IMG/VR virus record: IMGVR_UViG_3300035698_013879
Coordinates: 1-42,469 of that record
Length of the DNA stretch: 42,469 nucleotides
DNA from: a virus
Strand: one strand, 5' to 3'
Below, in pieces: positions 17,901-26,239 of the stretch (positions are counted from its first letter, which is position 1; every line of letters starts with the position of its first letter). Below the pieces are notes generated by a model, which was given only the letters and a program-made list of their open reading frames with translations, was not told where the DNA came from and ran no database searches. Both the position numbers and the translations under genes were made by a program.

Positions 17901-20900
17901 AGAAAACGTGGAGAGTTGGACGAACCTATCCCTCCTGAAGTATTAGAGTGGCTTAACACCAAGGTCTCACCTAAAGATATGACTGTTGGTGACTTAAATT
18001 ATGTGGCTTCAAAAATGGGTGAGATAGTTCATCAAGCAAGACTGCACAATAAACTCCAAACTAAAGAAGACCAAAGAACGACTGATGTAATTGGTGAATC
18101 AGCCTATGAGACAGCCAGCAACAGTGTTGATTGGGACCCTAAAAGATTAAAAGAGAAAACAGTAACTTCTATTAAATCAAATTGGGATAAGATAAAAGGC
18201 ATCGGTGATAATCTAGAAAATTATATAAATAATAATTTCTTCATACTTCGAGATGCTGATGGAGATATCCCTGGAGGATTCTTCCGAACAATTCTTCATG
18301 ATCCTATTGCAGGAGTAGGACAATTTGAAGGTCTTACCGGATTAAGTGCAGCGTCTAAGGTGCGTGGTGTTTATAGGAAGAGATATAATAACCTTATCAA
18401 AAAACATTATGGGTCTTTAAAAACTTTTAGGCATTTTGGTGTAGAAAAGATTGTCGTACCAGAACTAGAGCACATGTCGCATAAGGGAAAGTTTACTCGC
18501 CCTGAACTAATGATAATGCTCGCAAATATATCTAGTAATAAAAATTACGTTGAGAACTTTGGTGTAGACCCTGATGTGATGATGACTATCTTAAAGAAGT
18601 ATTTGAGCAAAAGAGATTTTGATTTTGTTCAAGAAGGAATGTGGGACACCTTTAAAACACTAGGTCCTAAAATCGTAGCTCTTCATAAGAAAAGAACAGG
18701 TCAAACTTTAAAGCTCGTTAAAGCCGAATCATTTGAAGCGTTCGATACAGTCTATGAAGGTGGTTATTTCCCTGTAATGACAGAGAGAGGAATCAGCTAT
18801 ACTCAAGAGACCAATATCTTAGAGCAAGGTATTGAGGATTATAAGAATGGTAAAATCGGTGACGGTAAACAACCTTCCAGTGAGTCAGAAGCATGGAAAG
18901 GGATAGTGCTAAGCCCTCACACCCATGAACGAAACGGCACCACTGAGAAATTAAGTTTGGATATTAGTCGTTTCTCTCAAGCTGTTGACGATATGATTTA
19001 CGACATCACTATGAGTGAGCCAATAAGAGATAACATGGTGATACTCAAGAACCCAAGAATGAGGGAAGCCTTAGTAGGTCTTGTAGGTAGAGAAAAATAT
19101 AACTTGCTCGTGCATAATACAGCAGAGCTTACTCACAACAGTACATCTAGTGACGTTAGGTTACACGCCGCCGCTGAGAGTAGAGTTAGACAGTTCATAG
19201 ATAATGTGGATGGTGCATTTGGTTTAAGTTATATTGCGGGTAACGCAAGTTCATTTTTCATGACAACACTTATCGCTCCTCAAGTGATGATGCAAATTGG
19301 TGCAGGTAACTTCGCTAAGTATGGGTCCAAGAATGCTTTAAAAGTATTAGGATCTTTAACAGAAGGTAACTTAGATTTTGTTAAAGAAGCCTACGCTCTT
19401 GCTTCAGAAATTGATCCTAATTTACAAAACTTTCGTCAAGGTATTGATGATGTTAGACACAGTGTTTTTGATAAGGACAACCCTAAGACAAGATTGGTGA
19501 ACGCTAAATGGTGGGACAATCTTGTTCAGACAAAAGAGAATGCTGCTGAGTTGGGTCTGGAAGGACTTATGGGCGGCGCTGACATGGTTGTTAAAGTTAT
19601 CACTACGCTAACTGTTTACGACATGTACATGAATGGTGACGGTAAAGGTTGGGACTACGACAAAGTTCATAAGGGGAAAGACAAAGAGCAAATAGCTAGA
19701 GAAGCCAAGAGTTTTACTTCTCATATTCTCTATTCTACAACAATGCGTTCGAGCATGTATGATAAAGCTTATCTGCAAAAAAACACTACAGGTAAATTAA
19801 TTACAAGATTTTGGAATGAAGTAAGAAACGGTTTAAACAATATAATCGGAGTTCACAAGGATGTACATCGTGACGCTAAGAAAATGGAGAGAGCCGTAAA
19901 GCAAGGTAACTACTACGAAGCTCATACTCACGCTATTGGTGCCGCAGGAAAAACAGTTAACACTTTCTTTGCGATAATTGTCGCTGAGTCCATCATGAAC
20001 ACTATCATTTATGGATTACCATTCATGACCAAAGAGGATGAAGAAGAAGGCAAGTGGGGTGTAGAGAAAACTTTATTACAACACTTCAATTCCGCTCCTC
20101 AATACGCGCATGAGAAGATTACTAATCCTATAGAAACAGTAAGTGATTATGCTCTAGCTCTAATCCCAGGGGTCAATGCTATTACTTATGCGGCAAACTC
20201 AGCATTTGGAACGGGTAAAATTACTCCTCGATATGGAGCGACTGTTCCAATAATAAAAACTATGACCGATATGGCGGCGGCTTATAATGCACCTTCAATG
20301 CTGTACGACTCCGTTACTGAAGAAGGGTTAACTTGGAGTGAAGCCATATCTCAGCTCTCAACTAAAGAGAAGGGTGCTTTAATGCACTCAATGGCAATAC
20401 CCATTGGTGGAATGCCAGGGTTAAACCAAGCTATTAAAATAATGAAAAAGATGGAACGTGAAGGTGTGGAGTTATCTGATCTTGATGTGATAAATAATTC
20501 TTATATAAAAAATATCGATGCTTATCTTAAAGGTAAAGAAGAGAGTGACCTTGCGAACGTGGACGGACTCTCTGAAGAAATGAAAAATGTTAGAGACAGG
20601 CTCAACCCTCCAGCACAAGGAGAAGCATTAACTCAACTTGGTTATGATGTGTTGAAATACACAGAGAGTAACAACAAGTGGTATGCTACTCCAGGTACAA
20701 GTAGTGCGTTTGGTCTTTATCAATTCACCGAATCAACATGGCGTAATGTGATGAAGCTCCCAGGTGGAGAGAATTTAACAGTCAAAGGACGAACAAGTAA
20801 GTCACCTAGCCAACAAGAACAAGCGATGAGAATCTTAACAAACGACAACGCTAGAATATTGAGAAAGTCCGAAGTTCCTATTAACATTAACACTATTTAT

Positions 20901-21143
20901 TTTGCTCATCATTTTGGTGCCAATAAAGCTAAGTATGTGTATGGGTCTCAACTCAAAAGTGACAGTATAAAACTCTCTAATAAACTTATGACTCCAGGCG
21001 TATTACTAGCTAACCCTGCGCTCACAAAGAGAAAGATTAGAAATGTAGGAGACATGAAAAAATATATCAAAACGCAATTAAAAGCAGGCTATGAGAAACT
21101 GGTTGATAAAGAAGGGAAGCCTCCAGTGAGACAACTTGACTAA
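14967..21143 (+). CDS. Giant internal virion protein with C-terminal lytic transglycosylase domain
   Basis: 2058 aa, larger than T7 gp16 (about 1300 aa). Near residues 166-220 there is a long Gly/Ala-rich hydrophobic stretch (GFAGVGAGTGAALGALTV) that could insert in a membrane during ejection. The middle is long and helical. The soluble lytic transglycosylase signature is at the C-terminus: catalytic Glu candidate E1900 in YTESNNKWYATPGTSSAFGL, then YQFTESTW and AHHFGANKA. In T7 the transglycosylase lies at the N-terminus of gp16, so the C-terminal location is notable. The protein would be ejected first or with gp14/gp15-like partners and open the peptidoglycan for DNA entry. Confidence 0.85.
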   Translation: MSRNENITLPQEDVTPEKALTNIRESKKKDLPPDIYAEMDKVLGKDPEDLNVDVPTPVARSIAKSEQHAQVIKEDISQFGTIQKQLEYAKLVFDGKSLDDEKSTLSYRKAVGETLNDEEDFRLNDLRFQSNELQKAKAEYDYNFAQSLPAEVAGIGYDVYDTLRDHYQLILGFAGVGAGTGAALGALTVNPVGVGAGALALGVKGAGVGTMAAFAKHTYIQTTGSVYEELSISPEAIDLPEQTKRDISKGAGILSGAMMYVLPGSKYVKNTAFLKKMLNPSLIVKNPKIRSVLMKLAGSSAAAEGTEEAAQELTEVIAVNLGKTWDGTETSFLDAVERSWSMDTAERVAKAGTLGAIGGQVMQSGLDVATAIPNKILDSRIKKEQAKTPDLPQGEPGQFRTNVKGNKAVQLKVALDQHLETTKDTKTGVMLPEEMDAIRQEMFDDIGVSEVYIDPDEITAWANDDERAAKARELIGVEGVAAAEMNAPIRIQMYKFLRIAEEHPEITKLIKAEPDKKSVMQYLLELDEAKQQRDVVLGEIGAASGTTEVSGLTAPELQSRINTLEGEKLNLKKTNPNRTIEIDNEVALLTGVRDKIEDVALREKRIRDDDITDEETYLEQQTFTKDMEDILPAKEILNFNEAETIARAEVADAVLNTVETEQVVDLEERYRAERAEQIAKLDKEAKTPIVDSFLDSDRSNAELTPDQEKRKRKGLPIHSINPELLSERLKTKYEDDPVLKARNVFVKNGMKPEDVAVLYEEKSVESLLETLSKTSTTAEIVAENDALIEAHLEETVDFSDDVEFEAMGKAYDNVSKLHLESAKIIRDKHWAKFKKGMKRVVLDISRLNAQLQKKAADQINSTKIGQLNARQWSTAARRSQRKAAEAYLDGKFEEGFRQKQNAAEAVQLVKETKIATGRINKIYKRIAKFNNAKYKAELSEAGDTYVNAMNYFTDLFNFDPSTKGQQRVDQYSSYLQERRKRGELDEPIPPEVLEWLNTKVSPKDMTVGDLNYVASKMGEIVHQARLHNKLQTKEDQRTTDVIGESAYETASNSVDWDPKRLKEKTVTSIKSNWDKIKGIGDNLENYINNNFFILRDADGDIPGGFFRTILHDPIAGVGQFEGLTGLSAASKVRGVYRKRYNNLIKKHYGSLKTFRHFGVEKIVVPELEHMSHKGKFTRPELMIMLANISSNKNYVENFGVDPDVMMTILKKYLSKRDFDFVQEGMWDTFKTLGPKIVALHKKRTGQTLKLVKAESFEAFDTVYEGGYFPVMTERGISYTQETNILEQGIEDYKNGKIGDGKQPSSESEAWKGIVLSPHTHERNGTTEKLSLDISRFSQAVDDMIYDITMSEPIRDNMVILKNPRMREALVGLVGREKYNLLVHNTAELTHNSTSSDVRLHAAAESRVRQFIDNVDGAFGLSYIAGNASSFFMTTLIAPQVMMQIGAGNFAKYGSKNALKVLGSLTEGNLDFVKEAYALASEIDPNLQNFRQGIDDVRHSVFDKDNPKTRLVNAKWWDNLVQTKENAAELGLEGLMGGADMVVKVITTLTVYDMYMNGDGKGWDYDKVHKGKDKEQIAREAKSFTSHILYSTTMRSSMYDKAYLQKNTTGKLITRFWNEVRNGLNNIIGVHKDVHRDAKKMERAVKQGNYYEAHTHAIGAAGKTVNTFFAIIVAESIMNTIIYGLPFMTKEDEEEGKWGVEKTLLQHFNSAPQYAHEKITNPIETVSDYALALIPGVNAITYAANSAFGTGKITPRYGATVPIIKTMTDMAAAYNAPSMLYDSVTEEGLTWSEAISQLSTKEKGALMHSMAIPIGGMPGLNQAIKIMKKMEREGVELSDLDVINNSYIKNIDAYLKGKEESDLANVDGLSEEMKNVRDRLNPPAQGEALTQLGYDVLKYTESNNKWYATPGTSSAFGLYQFTESTWRNVMKLPGGENLTVKGRTSKSPSQQEQAMRILTNDNARILRKSEVPININTIYFAHHFGANKAKYVYGSQLKSDSIKLSNKLMTPGVLLANPALTKRKIRNVGDMKKYIKTQLKAGYEKLVDKEGKPPVRQLD

Positions 21144-21170
21144 TACCGTAGGCTAAACGAGGATTTAACA

Positions 21171-22145
21171 ATGAGCAGGACTACATATAACGTACAACAT
21201 ACTTACACAGGAGCTAATAATAAGCTCGATTACACCTTTAGTTTTAAGATTGAGGAGTTATCTCAGTTATTGGTTGTGCAAAGGAATGCTTCTCTCGTTG
21301 AAACCTCTAGAGTTTTAGGAACCGACACCTCTGTTCTTATTGACACTGTGGTCTTTGATGCTGAAGCAGGTGGTGGAACTGTCAATCTTTTAGTTAATTT
21401 ACCAACAGGTTACAAACTTGATATTTTCTTAGCCAACGATGCTCCAACACAGGGGAGTATGTTCAGAAACAAGACTGACTTCTCAATGCCCAATATTGAG
21501 AACGCTCTCGACTGGATTGCTGGTGCGGTGCAACGTGTATCTTTTCTATCCCAAAGGTCAGTTAAGTTAGAAGATTATTTAAGTCTTGCGTCATTTGATC
21601 CAACATTACCCGCCGATATAATCGGGGAGTCTCAGAAAGTATTTGGAACCAATACAGCAGGTGACGGTTTTGAGATGGGTCCTAGCTTCGCTGATATTGA
21701 AGCCGCCGAAACGTATGCGACTTCAGCTGCTTCAGCACAGGCAGCGGCAGAGACAGCTCAAACAGCGTCTGAAACAGCGCAAGCCGCATCAGAGGTTGCA
21801 CAAGCTGCGGCGGAAGCGGCTCAACAAATTTATCAACACTCTGTAACAGGTGGACAATCCGCTACAGACCTTACCGACGAGACTTTTGACGCAAGCTTAT
21901 ACACTGCGGTATTTTATAATATTCTAGTAATCAGAGGAACCACCTTGGTTGATGACTTTGAGGTCAGGTGTCATAATGTGAATGGGACGTGGAGAACAAC
22001 TCAACTACCTTCATCATTTGGACCAACAGGTGTTACGATAACGAATAGTCAAACAACAACAATTGGTCAATTAAAGACCGCTCTAACAGCAGGTGACAAT
22101 GGGTATCTTCAAATTAAAAAACATTATTTTACTACTATTATTTAG
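21171..22145 (+). CDS. Tail fibre/adaptor with T7 gp17-like N-terminus
   Basis: 324 aa; GAGG lies 8 bases before the ATG. Residues 1-135 match the T7 tail-fibre N-terminal domain that attaches to the tail (YNVQHTYTGANNKLDYTFSFKIEE; RNKTDFSMPNIENALDWI). An Ala/Gln/Glu-rich heptad region follows (about 178-222, TAQTASETAQAASEVAQAAA), a likely trimeric coiled coil. The short C-terminal domain of about 95 residues is of unknown type. The protein is too short to be the whole receptor-binding fibre, so it may be an adaptor for another fibre. Its last 47 bases overlap the next gene in another frame. Confidence 0.82.
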   Translation: MSRTTYNVQHTYTGANNKLDYTFSFKIEELSQLLVVQRNASLVETSRVLGTDTSVLIDTVVFDAEAGGGTVNLLVNLPTGYKLDIFLANDAPTQGSMFRNKTDFSMPNIENALDWIAGAVQRVSFLSQRSVKLEDYLSLASFDPTLPADIIGESQKVFGTNTAGDGFEMGPSFADIEAAETYATSAASAQAAAETAQTASETAQAASEVAQAAAEAAQQIYQHSVTGGQSATDLTDETFDASLYTAVFYNILVIRGTTLVDDFEVRCHNVNGTWRTTQLPSSFGPTGVTITNSQTTTIGQLKTALTAGDNGYLQIKKHYFTTII

Positions 22146-24597
22146 TTTTCCGCTTTTACTACAAGCTGAGACGACTGTTAATAATGATTTTATTCATGTC
22201 GATAATATTAAGATCAATGGAAATACAATTTCTAGTGAGGACACTGATGGTGATGTTATCCTCAACCCAAACGGCACAGGTAATATTCTCTTCAATGATT
22301 TAACAGCAACAACAGTTCCCTATCTTGACGTAAATAAAGCTCTTGTGAGTTCCTCAGTGACACCAACAGAGCTTGGTTATGTAGCTGGAGTAACGAGTGG
22401 CGTTCAAACGCAGCTTGACGCTAAGATGGATGAGATTACGAGTACTGATGAAGCTATCACTAGGTTTAATGGGACCACGGGGTCCGTTCAAGACTCTGGT
22501 ATAACTATCGACGATTCTGACAACATGAACTTCGCAGCGTTAACAGCGAACAGAGTTGTCTTTCTTGACGCGAGTAAAAATTTAGCGGTCACAGGTGTAA
22601 CGGCAACAGAAATTGATTATGTGGATGCGACAAGTTCAATCCAAACTCAGCTTGATGGAAAACTCGATGAGTCTACCATCACAACCAAGGGTGACATTTA
22701 CGCCGCAACAGCTAGTGCAACACTATCTAGACTTGGTGTTGGAGCCAATACTCAAGTGCTCACAGCGGACAGTGCTGAAGCTACTGGGATGAAATGGGCC
22801 GCAGCTTCAGGCGGAGGATCAGGTACAGGGTCTAAAAACTATTTTCCTTCTGCAAGTGCAGACCTTGAGAGCTCTGTAGGAGCTTGGACTACTGATGATG
22901 GTGCTGGAAGTGCAGCATCTTATCTAACTGTTACAAGAAATACGACAACACCATTGGCAGGTACAGGTGATTTAAAAATTACCAAGTCGGCTAATGATGC
23001 GAGTGGTGAGTTTGTAAAAATAACAAGTGAAGCCATTGATATCTCAGATAGAACAACGGGCATGTTGTATGGGTCATTTAGTTTTGACACGACTGAAGAT
23101 GCTGCTTATGCGGCAGGTGATTTTATTTTAGAAGTTTATGACAACACAAATACGGCGGTTCTTTACTGTGGTCAAAGTGCTAACTTAGAAATCCCTTCAA
23201 CAAAATATTCTTTTCAGTTTAACTGCGCAATAGAATCAACTACAGCGAGTGTCGAGTATCGTTTAAAAGTTAACAGCACCAATGCTTCAGCTTACGATAT
23301 TTACTTCGATGAATTAAGACATGGACCTGCTGCAAAAATACAAGCACCAGTGGTTACAGAGTGGCAAGCGTATACACCCACAGGAGCGTGGACGACAAAC
23401 ACAACTTATACAGGTAAGTACAGAAGGGTAGGGGACACCTTAGAGGGTATGGTCAAGTTGACTCTTAGTGGGGCTCCAACGAGTGCCACTCTCACTGTAG
23501 AGATACCTAGTGGCCTAACTATCGACACGGCTAAGTTGGTCTCATCAACATTCGACATGGTTTTAGGTAACGCTGTTGTAAATGATGGAAGTACAGCGGT
23601 ATATGACTCCATTGTTTCTTACGCATCAACAACTTCAGTAGCGCCAAAAAGTGAGCTTGCCGCAAGTCCTGAAGGTAAGTACAGTTCAATAAATTCCACA
23701 TTCCCAATTACCTTTGCTTCAGGTGATTACATTATTTTTTATTATAGTGTACCTATTGTTGGTTGGGACGCAGGAGCTCTGGTAAGTGAAAATGTGCTTA
23801 GCTTAAACACACTAAGCATATCAGGGGCAGGTAATGGAGGCACATCATTAACCGCCGATGTAACAAATATAGATTTTACAGAAGTATCAGACTCCCATAG
23901 TACTTGGAACGGGACTCAATTCACAGCTCCAAAGTCTGGACGTTATGAGGCAAGGGGTGTAATATTTATAAACTCAAGCGTCGACATATCTATTAGATCT
24001 TACATTGATGGAACTCTCGATAAACTTATAGGGTACACAGGGGGAGCGACCTCGATTCACCCCTTCTCTTGGGTTGGAGATCTTGAAAAAGATGAGGTTT
24101 TGTCCTTTAGACAAAATGGGACCGCAACTCTATCTAACAGTGCAAATTTTCATTGGCTAGAAATATCAAACGCTCCTGATTACACAACCCTTGGCGTTGT
24201 TAAAAACTACGAGTATGTAGAAAGTAAAAACACATCTTTTAATAATTATGGGATAACAGCAGGTGAGTGGGGCGACCTGACTTCTGTTGTTTTAAGCGAA
24301 GGAACATGGGACATAAGTGCGTCTGCTAATTTTTATTCAAATGGCACAACAACAACAACAGCAGTAAACATTGGAGTTTCCACAACCTCGGGGAACTCTT
24401 CGACTGGACTCGCCCAACCTGATACGTCTACACAGAGGCCAATGAATAACACAAGTGGCAATACGGCACCCCTGAATTTAAGTACATTAAGAGTCAGTCC
24501 AACGTCTACAACAACGTATTACCTTAAAGCTTTCGCTGGAAGTAGCACCGCAAATTTACAGGAAGTTTATAAGCTTTCAGCAAGCCGAGTGAGATAG
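22099..24597 (+). CDS. Large fibre-like protein with Sec signal peptide
   Basis: 832 aa from ATG 22099, chosen because AGG lies 5 bases upstream. Residues 1-23 form a clear signal peptide: basic GIFKLKN, a hydrophobic core of 15 residues, cleavage after LLQA|E. Then come phage-fibre style motifs: GNTISSEDTDGDVILNPNGTGN, and two copies of a TELGYVAGVTSGVQTQLDAK-like repeat (the second as TEIDYVDATSSIQTQLDGK). A Gly/Ser linker precedes a probable carbohydrate-binding-like beta domain (about 250-415) holding the only two cysteines. The NGTQFTAPKSGRYEARG region resembles a C1q-like jelly roll. The signal-coding region lies inside the preceding gene in another frame. It could be a receptor-binding fibre or an exported protein. 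Confidence 0.75.
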   Translation: MGIFKLKNIILLLLFSFPLLLQAETTVNNDFIHVDNIKINGNTISSEDTDGDVILNPNGTGNILFNDLTATTVPYLDVNKALVSSSVTPTELGYVAGVTSGVQTQLDAKMDEITSTDEAITRFNGTTGSVQDSGITIDDSDNMNFAALTANRVVFLDASKNLAVTGVTATEIDYVDATSSIQTQLDGKLDESTITTKGDIYAATASATLSRLGVGANTQVLTADSAEATGMKWAAASGGGSGTGSKNYFPSASADLESSVGAWTTDDGAGSAASYLTVTRNTTTPLAGTGDLKITKSANDASGEFVKITSEAIDISDRTTGMLYGSFSFDTTEDAAYAAGDFILEVYDNTNTAVLYCGQSANLEIPSTKYSFQFNCAIESTTASVEYRLKVNSTNASAYDIYFDELRHGPAAKIQAPVVTEWQAYTPTGAWTTNTTYTGKYRRVGDTLEGMVKLTLSGAPTSATLTVEIPSGLTIDTAKLVSSTFDMVLGNAVVNDGSTAVYDSIVSYASTTSVAPKSELAASPEGKYSSINSTFPITFASGDYIIFYYSVPIVGWDAGALVSENVLSLNTLSISGAGNGGTSLTADVTNIDFTEVSDSHSTWNGTQFTAPKSGRYEARGVIFINSSVDISIRSYIDGTLDKLIGYTGGATSIHPFSWVGDLEKDEVLSFRQNGTATLSNSANFHWLEISNAPDYTTLGVVKNYEYVESKNTSFNNYGITAGEWGDLTSVVLSEGTWDISASANFYSNGTTTTTAVNIGVSTTSGNSSTGLAQPDTSTQRPMNNTSGNTAPLNLSTLRVSPTSTTTYYLKAFAGSSTANLQEVYKLSASRVR

Positions 24598-24612
24598 GGA
24601 GTGAGATAGGGA
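24589..24612 (+). repeat. 12-bp tandem repeat carrying duplicated ribosome-binding-like sequence
   Basis: The unit gtgagataggga occurs twice in a row, spanning the fibre stop codon (24595-24597). The second copy supplies AGGGAG for the ATG at 24618. It looks like a recent slippage duplication. Confidence 0.85.
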
Positions 24613-24617
24613 GTAAC

Positions 24618-24911
24618 ATGGGGTTATTATTAGCTTGGATATTAAAAACTCAAGCCGGAAAAGCAACAGTAATTGGAGGCACTAGTATGCTGACATTAGT
24701 TATTGCTCTTCATACTATGGCTATGACTGAAATTAAGAGTCAGAAAATTGAAACTAAAACCCAGACGGTTGAAATTAAAAAATATGTTGTTGAGAAAATA
24801 AAAGATCGGGATGAAGTTTTTAAAGCTCACGTTGAAGCCTTTAGTGACAAACAAGACACCACCAACACACGATTAGACATGTTAACTAACCATTTAATAA
24901 ATAAAAAGTAA
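24618..24911 (+). CDS. Single-pass membrane protein, holin or inner-membrane spanin candidate
   Basis: 97 aa. One hydrophobic segment (about residues 17-35, ATVIGGTSMLTLVIALHTM) is followed by a Lys/Glu-rich helical tail with coiled-coil character. An N-terminal hydrophobic patch (GLLLAWIL) may be a second short membrane contact. Size, topology and position at the head of the lysis region, upstream of a lipoprotein and an endolysin, suggest a holin or the inner-membrane partner of a spanin pair. The sequence alone does not separate these. Confidence 0.5.
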   Translation: MGLLLAWILKTQAGKATVIGGTSMLTLVIALHTMAMTEIKSQKIETKTQTVEIKKYVVEKIKDRDEVFKAHVEAFSDKQDTTNTRLDMLTNHLINKK

Positions 24912-24937
24912 CAGACCATAAGGTCAAGGAGAGTAAA

Positions 24938-25189
24938 ATGAAGACATTAACAGAAGGAAAAATCGGAGAGATTGGTGAGTACAATGTCAATCTAGAAAAC
25001 AACGATGTTCTTGATGCCAAAGCTGGAGTAGAAATTGAAGGCTTTAAGTTTGGTGTTTATGCTGGTGGAAGTTTAAAACGTTTAGTGATGAATGGTTTAA
25101 GATCTGTAGCCAACAAAACAGACAACACATGGGATAATGCTTTAGTTGATCAAATTGAGAAACTGCTTTTCCCAGATACAGAAACCTAA
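24938..25189 (+). CDS. Hypothetical small protein
   Basis: 83 aa with an excellent ribosome binding site (AAGGAGAG). No membrane segment and no recognised motif. The pattern EIGEYNVNLENNDVLDAKAGVEIEGFKFGVYAGG suggests a small beta-rich domain followed by a helical C-terminus (SVANKTDNTWDNALVDQIEKLL). It sits between the membrane protein and the next gene, with which it shares one base (TAATG). Confidence 0.5.
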   Translation: MKTLTEGKIGEIGEYNVNLENNDVLDAKAGVEIEGFKFGVYAGGSLKRLVMNGLRSVANKTDNTWDNALVDQIEKLLFPDTET

Positions 25190-25551
25190 TGAAGCGCGGG
25201 GTGGCTCTTCTCTTAGCAAGGTTTGTATCGAATCCATATCGAGATTCGTTTGCAGTCCGTCTAGGCGCTAGAGCCATTCTTCTTAAGTTTGGTATTACAG
25301 GTAGACTCGCTGATGCAATCAGTTATCCTTTAAGACTCATGATCGGTTTTATAATGGAGACAGGTGTTTTCCATATTGATCTAGCAATAGATACTTTAAA
25401 ACTAGGTATGCAATTGAGAGAGTTTAGAAAGATAGCGAGAAAAGCTTATCTTGATGCCAAAAAAGGTGTATTAGATTTAGAAGAAAAGGAGAGAATTAGA
25501 AATGAATATCGCAAAGCTCTTAGGCTTATCGGCCCTATTATTTCTGGTTAG
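25189..25551 (+). CDS. Hypothetical protein of the lysis region
   Basis: 120 aa. There is an amphipathic or hydrophobic central portion (GARAILLKFGITGRLADAISYPLRLMIGFIMETGVFHIDLAIDTL) and a basic, helical C-terminus (REFRKIARKAYLDAKKG...KERIRNEYRKAL). Comparable proteins with a KYGITG-like start and a DxxxDKL-type centre occur in many phage late regions without known function. The start overlaps the upstream stop by one base and has no clear Shine-Dalgarno, so coupling is likely. The end overlaps the lipoprotein gene by 50 bases in another frame, an arrangement reminiscent of nested spanin genes. Confidence 0.5.
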   Translation: MKRGVALLLARFVSNPYRDSFAVRLGARAILLKFGITGRLADAISYPLRLMIGFIMETGVFHIDLAIDTLKLGMQLREFRKIARKAYLDAKKGVLDLEEKERIRNEYRKALRLIGPIISG

Positions 25552-25864
25552 TTGTGCAGGTATTGGTAAAATACCAGACACAGAAACTATTATGATTGCT
25601 CCTTTTGAAGATGGTCCTGAAGCATTCAGTATTACTACTGTGAGCAAAGTTGAGAGAAGCTACACACCATTAGAGACTGAAGAACTTATGCCAACTCTTA
25701 TTTGTAAAAGAGGTAGTGATTGGAATAAGTGGCGAGCATTTGCATTGAAGGCTTGTAGACTTGCCAAAAGAGACGAACAACAATGTAATCTTGATGTTAA
25801 AAGTGTTGGTGAAGGAATTGAAATTTTAGATAAACTCAGTGAAGTTTTCAAAAAAGGTAACTAA
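25502..25864 (+). CDS. Putative outer-membrane lipoprotein (o-spanin candidate)
   Basis: 120 aa. The N-terminus is a type II signal peptide: MNIAK, hydrophobic LLGLSALLFL, then the lipobox LVSC with the lipidated cysteine at residue 18. AAGGAGAG lies about 10 bases upstream of the ATG, inside the preceding gene. The mature protein has three further cysteines (C68, C84, C95 region). A phage lipoprotein beside an endolysin suggests an outer-membrane spanin subunit, but at about 100 mature residues without a Pro-rich linker it is not a classic Rz1. Superinfection exclusion is an alternative role. An 18-bp stem-loop begins near its 3' end. Confidence 0.65.
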   Translation: MNIAKLLGLSALLFLVSCAGIGKIPDTETIMIAPFEDGPEAFSITTVSKVERSYTPLETEELMPTLICKRGSDWNKWRAFALKACRLAKRDEQQCNLDVKSVGEGIEILDKLSEVFKKGN

Positions 25865-25892
25865 TTTAAAAGAATCACTGAGTTTATCTAAA
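25825..25892 (+). promoter_or_regulatory. Large stem-loop: perfect 18-bp inverted repeat
   Basis: Arm 25825-25842 (within the lipoprotein codons for ILDKLSE) is exactly complementary to arm 25875-25892 (after its stop), with a 32-base loop. No T-run follows, so it is not an ordinary intrinsic terminator. It ends 6 bases before the Shine-Dalgarno of the next gene and could be an RNase III-type processing site, an mRNA stabiliser or a translational control element. Confidence 0.7.
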
Positions 25893-25909
25893 CTTAATAG
25901 GAGAGTAAT

Positions 25910-26221
25910 ATGTCATTAGTTCAAATAATGAAAACAGTAAGCACAGCGGGAACAGCGGAAGCACTGAGCACAGAGGATCTATGGGTGGACCAAGTGACCT
26001 TCCAAGGATTAGTTCAAACAGGTGAGGTGTATGTTGGAGACTCTAATGTTGCTGCGGCGGCTTTTGGGTTTAAGCTACCACCTACTACAGGTGACAACGT
26101 ACCACCTACTGTAACTTATCGAGGTAAGATAAATCTTAAGAATGTATACGTCGATGTTGAAACCAGCACACAAGGTGTTGCGGTGTCATACATTCCTAGT
26201 ACAACAAACAGTCGATACTAA
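25910..26221 (+). CDS. Small beta-rich hypothetical protein, possibly virion-associated
   Basis: 103 aa with a good ribosome binding site (AGGAGAG, 5 bases). The sequence runs as MSLVQIMKTVSTAGTAEALST, then GEVYVGDSNVAAAAFGFKLPP, then INLKNVYVDVETSTQGVAVSYIP. This pattern occurs in small phage proteins often encoded near tail or lysis genes, thought to be small beta-barrels on virions. No catalytic motif. It lies between the lipoprotein and the endolysin, downstream of a large stem-loop that may set its expression separately. Confidence 0.55.
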   Translation: MSLVQIMKTVSTAGTAEALSTEDLWVDQVTFQGLVQTGEVYVGDSNVAAAAFGFKLPPTTGDNVPPTVTYRGKINLKNVYVDVETSTQGVAVSYIPSTTNSRY

Positions 26222-26239
26222 CCACAAAGGATAATCATA

